Assembly (NCBI GenBank): GCA_019310485.1 | Contig: JAFDEF010000025.1 | Coordinates: forward strand, 1 to 40,897 | Length of the DNA stretch: 40,897 bases | DNA from: Deltaproteobacteria bacterium | GTDB lineage: Bacteria > Desulfobacterota > DSM-4660 > Desulfatiglandales > HGW-15 | Direction of reading: 5' to 3' | In this document: positions 1 to 6,404 of the stretch, one piece after another | Layout: each line of letters opens with the position of its first letter | Position numbering within the stretch: the first letter of the stretch is position 1 | The notes under the pieces: generated by a model | What the model was told of the DNA's origin: nothing | Seen by the model: the letters and a program-made list of their open reading frames with translations, nothing else | The model's database searches: none | Program-made: the position numbers and the translations under genes

Positions 1-22
1 ATGATTTATAAGTTTAATCTAT

Positions 23-85
23 CACTAACAAAATACGTTCTGGAAAGCTCCCTAAAGCGGAAAACGGGGTGTCTTCCTGTTAGTT
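23..85 (+). other. Possible attC site, weak
   Basis: CACTAAC at 23-29 pairs with GTTAGTT at 79-85 at six of seven positions. GGAAAG (42-47) pairs with CTTCC (73-77) if one A is left unpaired. The two spacers are very unequal (12 and 1 nt), which is not typical of attC sites, so this may be chance. If real, it closes a cassette lying to the left and the next gene starts inside its right box. Confidence 0.3.
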
Positions 86-725
86 GGATAGTTTTCCGTG
101 GGAATCCAGGCTAGTGTGGGAAACAAACACCCTCGCTAAAGTTGCCCTCATGCCAATGGTAAACCGTTTTCCGGACTATGGGCCCATCGTTGACTCAGAG
201 CTTGCGGAAGTTTGGGATGGTCTAATGACAGTTGCTATGACGGGTGTCGCTGCTCACGCTGAAGGTAAGATTTCTGACCCAAAAATTCAGCGGGAAATTA
301 AAAAATCTCTATTGCATGTATGTGGAATAAATACTGAACTATTCGATAGTTATTATGAATACACATTAGAGCGAACACAGGAAACAGGGGCTTCCTGGAG
401 GGGAGTGTCAGCGATGTGGGTTGCTGATTATTTGAGGCTTCAGAGTAAGGCGAATAGCTCTCTGAAAAAGAATGCAACAAAACTCGATTTCATAAACCGC
501 CTTGCTTGTTTTATGAATATAGCTTTTGGAAGCACCGAAGTGGGATTCCCACACTATTTTGAGTTTATGGCACTTGACGTCGAAAAAAATATGGGAATTG
601 ACATGGGGCTTGGTACAAAAGGCACAAAAAAGGATCCTTCAAAGAAGATTCCTATCATAGCGCATATATTCGAGTCTTTTGCTCAAAACACCGTGAAGTT
701 AATCGCAGAGAGGCAGCAAGACTAA
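84..725 (+). CDS. Hypothetical cassette protein, 213 aa
   Basis: I do not recognise this family. The frame is open from a stop at 81-83 to 725 and encodes a soluble, mixed protein with no signal peptide or membrane segment. The central part is rich in aromatic residues and ends in a Lys-rich stretch (about residues 178-190). The TTG at 84 is the first possible start; ATG at 150 (starting Met-Pro-Met-Val) is an alternative, and neither has a clear ribosome-binding site. It is followed within 15 nt by an attC-like site, which suggests a single-gene integron cassette. Cassette genes often lack their own promoter and good Shine-Dalgarno sequence. Function unknown. Confidence 0.6.
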   Translation: MDSFPWESRLVWETNTLAKVALMPMVNRFPDYGPIVDSELAEVWDGLMTVAMTGVAAHAEGKISDPKIQREIKKSLLHVCGINTELFDSYYEYTLERTQETGASWRGVSAMWVADYLRLQSKANSSLKKNATKLDFINRLACFMNIAFGSTEVGFPHYFEFMALDVEKNMGIDMGLGTKGTKKDPSKKIPIIAHIFESFAQNTVKLIAERQQD

Positions 726-739
726 ATGGCACACAACAA

Positions 740-795
740 CCGCATTAACTCGGACTGGCAATTCCGCTACGCTCCATTGCTAGCCGGTTATGCGG
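740..795 (+). other. attC-like recombination site
   Basis: The outer arms CCGCATTAAC (740-749) and GTTATGCGG (787-795) pair over nine bases with one extra T. The inner arms GGACTGGCAAT (752-762) and ATTGCTAGCC (776-785) pair over ten positions with one unpaired A and one G-T pair. The loop between them contains CGCTACGC, a motif I associate with environmental attC sites. An unpaired base in the inner stem is the strand-selection feature of attC sites. Recombination would be expected after G787. The site lies just past the stop codon of the preceding plus-strand gene, the correct cassette arrangement. Confidence 0.7.
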
Positions 796-952
796 AGGGT
801 TCGCGCCGCCTATGATAAGACCAAGGGCGCGGGCAAGGCGCCTGAGCGGAAATTGCTCCCTCCATAGCTTGCATCAGGAGGCAACCTCTGGCCGTCACAA
901 TTCCGCTCAGCTCGGCCATTGGGCTACCCGAGACGATTTCGAGGATGTACAA

Positions 953-1360
953 ATGAACGAAGACTCGCGCATGTGGCGATCGATTAAGAAGTTAACCAAG
1001 GCCGAACCAATCGACCCTGAGCAAGTTGGGGTAGACTCCCGATTCATCCTCTCCTCCCATTATGAGTTGGTAATGCCTGGGACCTACTACGTGGAGCATG
1101 TGACCGGTATCAAAGCGTGGTCAGAACCTGCACTTGTTCTGGTTGTATTGCTCAATCATCCTGCCTGGCCCTCAGCACAACAGCATGTTCTTTACTATGG
1201 GCTCAGCCGTAGCTTTTTTAGCTCCGGAGTAGATCCAAGCGATGAAGGCCGAACCAAACTAATGGGGGCGACATTGCCCATTCTCAAAGGGGACATAGGG
1301 CAAATAGGAAATTCGGATGTGCGGGACTCATTACCCAAAACAAAGTTCGTGCAGGATTAA
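953..1360 (+). CDS. Hypothetical protein, 135 aa
   Basis: Family not recognised. The frame is open from 812, but the first 47 codons (812-952) look non-coding (Arg- and Ser-rich, low complexity). The ATG at 953 has a GAGG motif eight bases upstream, so I chose it. The product is predicted soluble, with a hydrophobic core segment near residues 58-67 (Leu-Val-Leu-Val-Val-Leu-Leu). It follows an attC-like site by about 160 nt and is followed by the J-domain gene after 54 nt without a recognisable attC, so the two may share one cassette. Whether it is a real gene is moderately uncertain. Confidence 0.45.
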   Translation: MNEDSRMWRSIKKLTKAEPIDPEQVGVDSRFILSSHYELVMPGTYYVEHVTGIKAWSEPALVLVVLLNHPAWPSAQQHVLYYGLSRSFFSSGVDPSDEGRTKLMGATLPILKGDIGQIGNSDVRDSLPKTKFVQD

Positions 1361-1414
1361 GGACGCCAAGTCATGCAATCAATGCTCTCTACTTAAAGCA
1401 AAAGGGAATACTGA

Positions 1415-1813
1415 ATGGCTCTGTATCATTATAGTATTCAGCGTTATTTAGACCAATGGTTCGGTAGAAAATCTAACGATAAATACGGTCAGCAAACAAA
1501 AGCTCGCGGGCAAAATGCACATAATCGTACCAAAGAGGAGCGAAAAAAAAGGGATGAGCAGAACCAACATCAATCAAAAGGCCGTACAGAAAATAAAAAA
1601 TATAAAGACGAAAGATATTTTGAGGCAATATTAGGACTACAACCTAGCAAAACCATCTATGACATCAAGAACCGTTACAGAGAATTAGTGATGCAATATC
1701 ATCCAGACAGGGTAGCTCACCTTGGACCGAAACTAAGAGAATTTGCTGAGCAGCAGATGAAAGAAATTAATGAGGCCTACGATTTTTTTAAGAACAAATA
1801 TGGGTTGTCATAA
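1415..1813 (+). CDS. Small J-domain (DnaJ-like) protein, 132 aa
   Basis: The C-terminal half (about residues 66-131) is a J domain: a helix with an Arg-Tyr-Arg core, the diagnostic His-Pro-Asp at 96-98, and a following helix ending Glu-Ala-Tyr-Asp-Phe-Phe. J domains stimulate the ATPase of Hsp70 (DnaK) partners. The N-terminal 65 residues are strongly charged, Lys/Arg/Gln/Asn-rich, probably disordered, and resemble no domain I know. There is no Gly/Phe region or zinc finger, so this is a type III J-protein. It lies in the cassette-like region, which is unusual cargo. A weak GGGAATACTG stands before the ATG. The J-domain call is firm; the role is unknown. Confidence 0.75.
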   Translation: MALYHYSIQRYLDQWFGRKSNDKYGQQTKARGQNAHNRTKEERKKRDEQNQHQSKGRTENKKYKDERYFEAILGLQPSKTIYDIKNRYRELVMQYHPDRVAHLGPKLREFAEQQMKEINEAYDFFKNKYGLS

Positions 1814-1926
1814 AGATAATGCCTATCTGCACCAAATTAGTCTGGTAATTCAACACATTTCCAGACAGCTATGGGGGGCATTCGCTACCTTATTTTTTAT
1901 TGCCAGGGTAGAACGGAGGCTATTTC

Positions 1927-2577
1927 ATGTTTAAAACCCCTAAAGGTTTAAAAGTGAGGCTTGACATTCCATATGGGTTCGCCCTACTTGCCCGTCTATG
2001 GAGGAAGGATCCAAACACGGATGCATTTAAGGTTCTAAAGACATGTGAAGGATTAGAATGCATACGTCCATTTCTTGGTTTCATTGGCGGCATGGTTGGT
2101 CTAATTTTAGGTCCCAATATATGGTATGTCCCTCTTGGCATTGTTATAGGCTCTATTCTTGGTAAAATCTTAATGGCATTTGGACTTTTTATTATTCCTG
2201 GTCTTCCGTCTGTCGGTGTTCTTTTTAGCTGGGGAATAGGCTACGGTGTGTTTACCTTAATAGGGATTGCATTAGCTTGGATTTTGCGCGGTTGGATATT
2301 TGCCGTTGCATGGTTAGGTGGTTTCATAGCCACCTATATAGTTGTGCTCTTTTTTCTTGAGGGGATGATCATGAGCTATTATTCAAAACGCGTCGGCTAT
2401 CCTGTGACTACTCAAGAGATAAACTTCCTTAATGCATACAGGCTTCATGCAGATCGTCTTGGGATGCCGCGCAATTTGGATGTTCCTGAAGAGGAAATAG
2501 CTGCTGGGTATTGGGAGGAATGTCTTCAAGATTATGGTGCCAAGTACCCTGAAGCAGTGGCTCGTTTTATGGGTTGA
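1927..2577 (+). CDS. Hypothetical multi-pass membrane protein, 216 aa
   Basis: Family not recognised. A strong ribosome-binding site (GGAGG, seven bases before ATG) fixes the start. Residues 1-45 are soluble and basic. Three to four hydrophobic segments follow between about residues 48 and 146, rich in Gly and Ile. The last 70 residues are soluble and acidic, ending Ala-Arg-Phe-Met-Gly. The 113-nt gap before it holds a 6-bp hairpin (GTCTGG with CCAGAC) but no attC-like GTT box. An attC-like site follows 38 nt after the stop, so this is the last gene of its cassette. Its product would sit in the inner membrane with a cytoplasmic tail; no function can be assigned. Confidence 0.75.
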   Translation: MFKTPKGLKVRLDIPYGFALLARLWRKDPNTDAFKVLKTCEGLECIRPFLGFIGGMVGLILGPNIWYVPLGIVIGSILGKILMAFGLFIIPGLPSVGVLFSWGIGYGVFTLIGIALAWILRGWIFAVAWLGGFIATYIVVLFFLEGMIMSYYSKRVGYPVTTQEINFLNAYRLHADRLGMPRNLDVPEEEIAAGYWEECLQDYGAKYPEAVARFMG

Positions 2578-2615
2578 AAACAACGGTTTGATAGTATCGA
2601 TATACAAAGTAAGTA

Positions 2616-2675
2616 GCCCAACAAGGCTAATTCAGCCGACGCAAAAAACCGCGCGGCTGATTAGCGTCGTTATGC
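2616..2675 (+). other. attC-like recombination site, best example
   Basis: Left box GCCCAAC (2616-2622) fits the attC consensus RYYYAAC exactly. The right box is GTTATGC (2669-2675), fitting GTTRRRY except at one position. Between them GCTAATTCAGCCG (2626-2638) pairs with CGGCTGATTAGC (2654-2665) over 12 bp with a single unpaired T, and the stem can continue into ACGC / GCG. Spacers of three bases separate boxes on both sides. Size (60 nt), symmetry and the extra unpaired base are those of an integron attC. It follows the stop of the membrane-protein gene and its right end abuts a fragment of a phage gene. Confidence 0.8.
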
Positions 2676-2765
2676 TCAAAAAGCCATATCCAGGTGGATT
2701 TTTTTCGGCAGGTCCTTGACCAGCTCCTTCCCGTATTTCCTGGCAAGATCCTCTAAAAGCCATCC
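2676..2765 (-). pseudogene. Fragment of a second gp10-like phage gene (3' end only)
   Basis: Read on the minus strand, this stretch encodes the last 29 residues and stop of a protein that matches the C terminus of the gp10-like protein at 4331-4813 at 25 of 29 positions (for example Ala-Arg-Lys-Tyr-Gly-Lys-Glu-Leu). DNA identity is lower, so this is a diverged allele from another phage, not a recent duplication. The stop codon directly follows the attC right box. The similarity ends sharply near 2765, beyond which stop codons appear. It is a gene remnant, not expressed by itself. Confidence 0.75.
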
Positions 2766-2812
2766 GTCTGACCGTCTGCTTTAATACGGATCTCAACCCT
2801 TATTCTCGTGAG

Positions 2813-3376
2813 TCATCCGAGACCTAAATTGGCAGCCGTGCCTACGATTCTCTTTGTTGTAACACCTATCAAGAGATGAACATTGTTATCGCCCATGCTC
2901 CCTTTCAGAAGTCGATCTGTTTTCACGGCAATCTTAGTAATTAGATTATCATCTTCAAGTAGACAAAAGAATGGCATTTCGTCTTTCAGTGGGCCGTCAT
3001 TCGATGGAATCTCAGAGGGCCGTTTGGGCATCCGAAGCGCATCGAAGAGCGTTTTCAACCTGTTATCAATGTCTCCACCTTGAGTGATTAAGGCGCCAGG
3101 CGGTTCAGGGCGCAAGAAGAAAATGTTAAGCTCCGCGGTAAGACAGAGAGCCTCAGTCACGAGAGGAGCGAAAGCAAATGGACCAATCTTGCGAATTGCA
3201 GAGTATCGATGCTTTGGCACATCATCTTGTAGCCATCCTGCAAGATCCTTCAGGGGACGTTGCTGCCACAACAGGCGTAATTGTGAATGAAAAACCCGGC
3301 GGATAGCTTGCTTATCTTCAATGGACGCGGAGCGATTCGTCTTAAGAGGTCCATCGTAAACAAACGTGAATTCCAC
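2813..3376 (-). CDS. RusA-like endodeoxyribonuclease, 187 aa
   Basis: The central motif Gly-Asp-Ile-Asp-Asn-Arg-Leu-Lys (residues 101-108) matches the Asp-x-Asp-Asn-x-x-Lys signature of RusA-type Holliday-junction resolvases. An acidic Glu-Asp-Asp (141-143) precedes a strand as in that fold. RusA-like enzymes are usually phage-encoded and process branched DNA during replication or packaging. The protein is longer than classical RusA (about 120 aa), mainly because of an N-terminal extension of about 80 residues and a larger gap between the acidic motifs. No strong ribosome-binding site is visible at the 3376 start. It is encoded opposite to the cassette genes and lies between two gp10 fragments, consistent with phage origin. 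Confidence 0.65.
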   Translation of the reverse strand: MEFTFVYDGPLKTNRSASIEDKQAIRRVFHSQLRLLWQQRPLKDLAGWLQDDVPKHRYSAIRKIGPFAFAPLVTEALCLTAELNIFFLRPEPPGALITQGGDIDNRLKTLFDALRMPKRPSEIPSNDGPLKDEMPFFCLLEDDNLITKIAVKTDRLLKGSMGDNNVHLLIGVTTKRIVGTAANLGLG

Positions 3377-3437
3377 GGCTGTATCCTTTGGTTCTTTGAG
3401 CTGATGCCAGAATGAATTAGAGAGATGTAAAAAATTC

Positions 3438-3465
3438 TTGACAAAAAAGTTTACTTATATACTTT
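3438..3465 (+). promoter_or_regulatory. Sigma-70-like promoter candidate
   Basis: TTGACA (3438-3443), a 16-nt spacer and TACTTT (3460-3465) lie in an AT-rich stretch. A promoter here would point rightward, antisense to the tRNA-like gene and toward the HNH gene. The -10 match is modest; low confidence. Confidence 0.25.
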
Positions 3466-3488
3466 ATCATAGTATCTTATTAAAAGGA

Positions 3489-3561
3489 TGCCCCCGCCAG
3501 GATTCGAACCTGGGATCCATGCTTCGTGAAGGCATTGCTGTATCCACTCAGCTACGGGGGC
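3489..3561 (-). tRNA. Unusual tRNA-like gene (Arg-like body; anticodon ambiguous)
   Basis: On the minus strand it folds as a 73-nt cloverleaf: a perfect 7-bp acceptor (GCCCCCG/CGGGGGC), TA at 8-9, a 4-bp D stem (GCTG/CAGC), a 5-bp T stem (CCAGG/CCTGG) with loop TTCGAAT, and a 5-nt variable region; CCA is not encoded. The anticodon arm is abnormal. Read with a 7-nt loop (TTCACGA) the anticodon is CAC (Val) but the loop-closing pair is a C-A mismatch. Read with a perfect 4-bp stem ATGC/GCAT the loop is nine bases (CTTCACGAA), like the tRNA-Arg(TCG) loop CTTCGAA with two bases inserted. The D loop AGTGGATA with A at position 20 is Arg-like. It may be a decayed or altered tRNA carried on mobile DNA. 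Confidence 0.65.
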
Positions 3562-3728
3562 ATTTTCTATTTTACCGCCTTGTCATCTTCGCGGCGCTTC
3601 TGTTAATCATATTAAAACGCAATAGCGGGGCACGTCAATCACAAAAATCCCCTTGTATCACAAAACAGAAATATTAACTGTTTTTCCGAGTGGCGGAGCC
3701 CCACCACGGATGAATCTCTAGCGACATA

Positions 3729-3794
3729 GAAGGAGACGTCAATATAAACAGACCTTGGTATGTCTTTGACGAGATTCTTTCCATACTTCCGGGA
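3729..3794 (-). pseudogene. Degenerate third copy of the gp10-like 3' end
   Basis: Minus-strand translation gives about 22 residues, including Arg-Lys-Tyr-Gly-Lys-Asn-Leu-Val-Lys-Asp, with about half identity to the C terminus of the gp10-like protein at 4331-4813. No stop codon follows in the matching place. It lies in the 347-nt gap between the tRNA-like gene and the HNH gene (3562-3908). Apart from a small hairpin (AACAG / CTGTT near 3665-3680) I see nothing else recognisable in that gap. Short and diverged, so moderate confidence. Confidence 0.4.
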
Positions 3795-3908
3795 GGGATA
3801 TATCGCGGGTAGAATTGACCCCTAAGTTACACATGGGAGAACTAATCTCGTCATCTTAATAAAGAGAACCTTATGCCGTTTATCGCAAAACAGAAGAAAG
3901 GCTTATAA

Positions 3909-4232
3909 ATGGAACATTATCTTGATTATAAAAATCCCCCCAAATACAGAGATTACCTAAAAAGGCATGAGGAAAAATTTAAGGAGAAAAATGCAATATC
4001 TGAAGATGAATTCAATGAGTTATCTTCAATGAATTGTTATTATTGCGGTGTGGAGGGTCCAAATGGTATTGACAGGCTTGATTCATCTGTTGGGTATACC
4101 AAAGAAAACTGCGTTCCATGCTGCAAGCACTGCAACTATGTAAAAGGGAATTTGTCTATGGAGCACTTCAAAGAATGGGCAAAAAGATTCGTAACATACC
4201 AAAAGCAACATAGGATATGGGAAGAAAAGTAA
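3909..4232 (+). CDS. HNH endonuclease, 107 aa
   Basis: This is a compact HNH nuclease with zinc-binding cysteines: Cys43-x-x-Cys46, then Gly-Ile-Asp-Arg-Leu-Asp (53-58), Asn67-Cys-Val-Pro-Cys-Cys, and Cys75-Asn76 with Lys79. The spacing is typical of free-standing phage HNH proteins, which act as homing endonucleases or assist terminase. The ATG is preceded by AAGAAAGG at a good distance. It is the only gene on this strand between two copies of the phage gp10 3' end. A homing-type nuclease could have created breaks that promoted these rearrangements (inference). Length fits stand-alone HNH proteins; the family call is firm, its target is unknown. Confidence 0.85.
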   Translation: MEHYLDYKNPPKYRDYLKRHEEKFKEKNAISEDEFNELSSMNCYYCGVEGPNGIDRLDSSVGYTKENCVPCCKHCNYVKGNLSMEHFKEWAKRFVTYQKQHRIWEEK

Positions 4233-4271
4233 TATTCATCAAGCCAAGGCATAGCAAGGCAAATGCACTCA

Positions 4272-4336
4272 GGCGGCAAAAAACGCTACTCCTTCCTCGC
4301 TCTGCCTCTTGCCGCCGGTGATTGACGACGTTAGAA
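4272..4336 (+). other. Degenerate attC-like structure at the cassette/prophage boundary
   Basis: GGCGGCAA (4272-4279) pairs perfectly with TTGCCGCC (4309-4316). The loop contains CGCTACTCC, similar to other attC loops, and GTTAGAA (4330-4336) occupies the right-box position. No convincing left box (RYYYAAC) is present. The GTT overlaps the stop codon of the minus-strand gp10-like gene, in the same position that the 2616-2675 site has relative to the gp10 fragment at 2676. May be a decayed attC or a secondary integration site. Confidence 0.35.
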
Positions 4337-4813
4337 GTCCATGTCGAGGTGGATTTTCTCCGGCAAGTCTTTGATGAGCTCTTTCCCGTACTTCCTGGCA
4401 AGGTCCTCCAGAAGCCAGTCATAGCCTTGCTTTTGTAGCTCCTCCACCGCCTCTCTAAGAAAAGGTTTTCCTTTCCTCGGTCCCTGCCTCACCTTCTTCC
4501 GGAACATCGTCTGTCCGCCTACCTTGAACTTCAATGCCGCTTTCTTCGGGTTCTTGTGGCGGCGGTATCCATAAGGCGGGTTCTTCCTGACGTTTGGGAC
4601 TATGGTTATCGCCGGCCTGCCGTCATGGACTGCCCGGGCATACGGGAGGTTTGAGCCGACTGTGGCCACGCCTTTCCCCACCAGGGTCGTTTGGATGGAT
4701 TTGCGGAGATCCCCTGAGCGGAAAGGGATCCTGTCCTGGTCGGTGGCCAGGTCCTCGACCTTGTGCCCGATCTTGAGCACCACCTCGTTGACATCGAGCT
4801 TCTTAGCGGTCAC
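4331..4813 (-). CDS. Phage HK97 gp10-like / minor tail or neck protein, 160 aa
   Basis: The layout (Pro-Phe-Arg-Ser-Gly-Asp-Leu-Arg-Lys-Ser-Ile near residues 30-40, Asn-Leu-Pro-Tyr-Ala-Arg-Ala-Val-His-Asp-Gly near 55-65, and a basic C-terminal half ending with an amphipathic helix) fits the HK97 gp10-like family of head-tail joining or minor tail proteins. The GTG start at 4813 has GGAGG nine bases upstream and overlaps the preceding stop by four bases, showing translational coupling with the small gene and the portal gene. Family length (about 130-170 aa) agrees. The 3' end of this gene is present as fragments at 2676-2765 and 3729-3794. Its stop codon overlaps an attC-like GTT. Confidence 0.7.
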   Translation of the reverse strand: MTAKKLDVNEVVLKIGHKVEDLATDQDRIPFRSGDLRKSIQTTLVGKGVATVGSNLPYARAVHDGRPAITIVPNVRKNPPYGYRRHKNPKKAALKFKVGGQTMFRKKVRQGPRKGKPFLREAVEELQKQGYDWLLEDLARKYGKELIKDLPEKIHLDMDF

Positions 4814-5040
4814 AGATCAACCCTCCCCAGGTCAACGCCCTTTTTCTCGTGGATCAGCTTGATAAGCTTGTACTTGATGGACGTGAGCTCAAGATATGTG
4901 AAAGACGAAAGGTCGATCCCGGAGATAGAATCCTGATCCCAGCCCAGGGCCTTCTCCACTTCCTCCCACGTGATGCCATATCTCACCCGCGTGAACTTCA
5001 GCCATTTGATGAGCGGGGCCTTTTCTTTGATCACAGGCAT
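4810..5040 (-). CDS. Small hypothetical phage protein, 76 aa
   Basis: It lies between the portal and gp10-like genes. The ATG at 5040 has GGAG eight bases upstream (within the portal stop region); a GTG at 5046 overlapping the portal stop is the alternative. The sequence has a helical middle (Trp-Glu-Glu-Val-Glu-Lys-Ala-Leu-Gly-Trp) and a Leu/Ile/Lys-rich C-terminal helix. I do not recognise the family. By position it could be a head-completion or assembly factor, but that is only inference from synteny. Tight overlap at both ends supports that it is expressed. Confidence 0.6.
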   Translation of the reverse strand: MPVIKEKAPLIKWLKFTRVRYGITWEEVEKALGWDQDSISGIDLSSFTYLELTSIKYKLIKLIHEKKGVDLGRVDL

Positions 5041-5042
5041 TG

Positions 5043-6323
5043 TCACAGCTCCTTGTAAATCTTCTCAAGGGTGTCGACGAGGGCCTCCTCTGGAGGAGTC
5101 CCGGGTTCCGGCTCTTCCTGACGAGCGCCGTAACCCAGGTCTTCCCTGGCCTCGTTGGTGTCCAGGATGCCTGCGCCGACCAGCGCAGGGTAGTATTCCG
5201 AGTCTTTCTCCTGGATCTTCGCGTCCAGCTCCTGGAACTTGAAGTCCGCCTCGATCCCCATTTCCTTCAGGACGGGCCGCAGCTTGGTCTCGAACAATGT
5301 CTGCCTGGGGTTGATTGTGACCTCCTGGAAGACCTTGAGCTGGCCATGGATCTCGCCTCCGCCCCCGAGCTGGCCGGACACCACGATCCCCACAAGCCGG
5401 GGAGGGACCCCGTGAGCTGAGACGATGTTGTCCCGGCACCTGGCGCGGAGCTTGTCGAAGGATCCGTCCCGGTCTTTGATGTCGAGAGCCAATTTCTCAA
5501 ACCTGACTTTTATGTCCTGGTCGTTGACAGGGAGGTAAAGGGTCCGATGGGCGTTGTTCAGGCCCTTGAAGTTCGACTGGAAAAAATCGACGACTTTCTT
5601 TTCGGTCTCTTCATCGAACTCGCCGCCCTCGACCACGATGGCAAGGTCCGGGACGCCTGAGTTTATGAAGAATTTCTGGTTGTAGAGAACAGCATAGTAA
5701 TCAACCTCGATGTCGGGCACTGCCCCCCTCCAGTCCGGGAGGCCATAATAGCGGGACTTGTCGGTGTAGTTGCAGAAGTGGAGAATCTCCCCGTGGTCCG
5801 GATCCCCTGGCTTTTCTCCGGGCCTGTAAGCGTAGAAGTCCACCGCCTCAGCGAGGCCCTTGTATATGAAGGGAAATTTTTCCCCTCTCTTCCTGCGTTT
5901 CATGAGGATGGCCGGGGCATGGTAGAGCTCCTGGATCCTGCCCGCCCTGTCCCGGACGATTTCGAGATAACCGTTCCCGGTCGTCTCAAAGTCCAGGGAC
6001 ACCCTGGAGATGACCTCCTGGAACGACTGGCCCATGTCGTTCACCACGGCGAGCCGGTCACGGATGCTGTCCTCCTTCGGCTCGTCCAGGATCTCCAGGC
6101 CCAGGTTGACGGTGCAATCCGATTTCACCCGGAGACATCGGGCATGGTATGAGTTGTAGTCCGTGATCTGGGAATAGTAGTTGATGAGGTCGCCCCTGTC
6201 CTGGGTCATGGGCCGCTCGACAACGTCGCCCATTTCAGGCTCAGACTGCTTGGATTCTTTCTCAAACCGGGCGACATAGATGACCTTGGCTCCCCCAAAA
6301 GGCTTTTTAGCTGTCTCTGCCAT
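5043..6323 (-). CDS. Phage portal protein (PBSX-type), 426 aa
   Basis: The portal is the dodecameric ring through which DNA is packaged. The sequence has the family arrangement: an N-terminal stretch leading to Tyr-Tyr-Ser-Gln-Ile-Thr-Asp-Tyr-Asn-Ser-Tyr-His, the Asp-Phe-Glu-Thr-Thr-Gly-Asn-Gly-Tyr-Leu-Glu motif near residue 110, the Gly-Leu-Pro-Asp-Trp-Arg-Gly segment, and the Gly-Val-Pro-Pro-Arg-Leu-Val-Gly region near 305 followed by Gln-Phe-type helices. Start 6323 is chosen for its excellent ribosome-binding site (AGGAGGGCTGAA then ATG); an upstream in-frame start exists at 6347. Length is somewhat shorter than many portals but complete in outline. No terminase gene flanks it, which marks the prophage as defective. 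Confidence 0.88.
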   Translation of the reverse strand: MAETAKKPFGGAKVIYVARFEKESKQSEPEMGDVVERPMTQDRGDLINYYSQITDYNSYHARCLRVKSDCTVNLGLEILDEPKEDSIRDRLAVVNDMGQSFQEVISRVSLDFETTGNGYLEIVRDRAGRIQELYHAPAILMKRRKRGEKFPFIYKGLAEAVDFYAYRPGEKPGDPDHGEILHFCNYTDKSRYYGLPDWRGAVPDIEVDYYAVLYNQKFFINSGVPDLAIVVEGGEFDEETEKKVVDFFQSNFKGLNNAHRTLYLPVNDQDIKVRFEKLALDIKDRDGSFDKLRARCRDNIVSAHGVPPRLVGIVVSGQLGGGGEIHGQLKVFQEVTINPRQTLFETKLRPVLKEMGIEADFKFQELDAKIQEKDSEYYPALVGAGILDTNEAREDLGYGARQEEPEPGTPPEEALVDTLEKIYKEL

Positions 6324-6382
6324 TTCAGCCCTCCTTTTTTTCCTCATTTTTCACTTAAAAAGAGCGCCAATCCAGAATTTAT

Positions 6383-6404
6383 TGAGATATAACGCTATAT
6401 CTCA
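6383..6404. repeat. Inverted repeat, 9-bp arms
   Basis: TGAGATATA (6383-6391) and TATATCTCA (6396-6404) are perfect inverted arms around ACGC. It lies in the intergenic space between the leftward portal gene and the rightward lysin-integrase gene. It could be an operator or a recombinase core-like site; the palindrome is seen, the role is inference. Confidence 0.6.

Larger units (their letters stand above)
1..4336 (+). mobile_element. Integron-like gene-cassette array (left end outside window)
   Basis: Plus-strand genes are followed by folded sites with the layout of integron attC sites: GTT-containing R' box on the right, imperfect inner stem with an extra unpaired base, variable loop. The two best sites are at 740-795 and 2616-2675, with weaker candidates at 23-85 and 4272-4336. 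Under this reading one cassette spans about 80-787, a second about 788-2669 (three genes, unusually long) and a third about 2670-4330. The last contains minus-strand phage-derived and tRNA-like material as well as a plus-strand HNH gene. No integron integrase and no attI site are in the window, so the platform would lie to the left or be lost. The attC structures are seen directly; the array as a functioning integron is inference. Confidence 0.5.

Noticed and set aside
1361..1926. Additional attC sites between the three genes of the second presumed cassette.
   Set aside because: Neither gap shows a GTT right box with a matching left box; only a short hairpin near 1840-1875 is present.
3489..3561. 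Reading the anticodon as TCA suggested a selenocysteine or suppressor tRNA that could serve the TGA in mvhD.
   Set aside because: tRNA-Sec has a long variable arm and 8-bp acceptor (about 95 nt); this one is 73 nt with a 5-nt variable loop, and TCA would need a shifted loop.
5040..6152. Several long plus-strand frames opposite the portal gene.
   Set aside because: They have high-GC shadow-frame composition and no homology; the portal frame on the minus strand is clearly coding.
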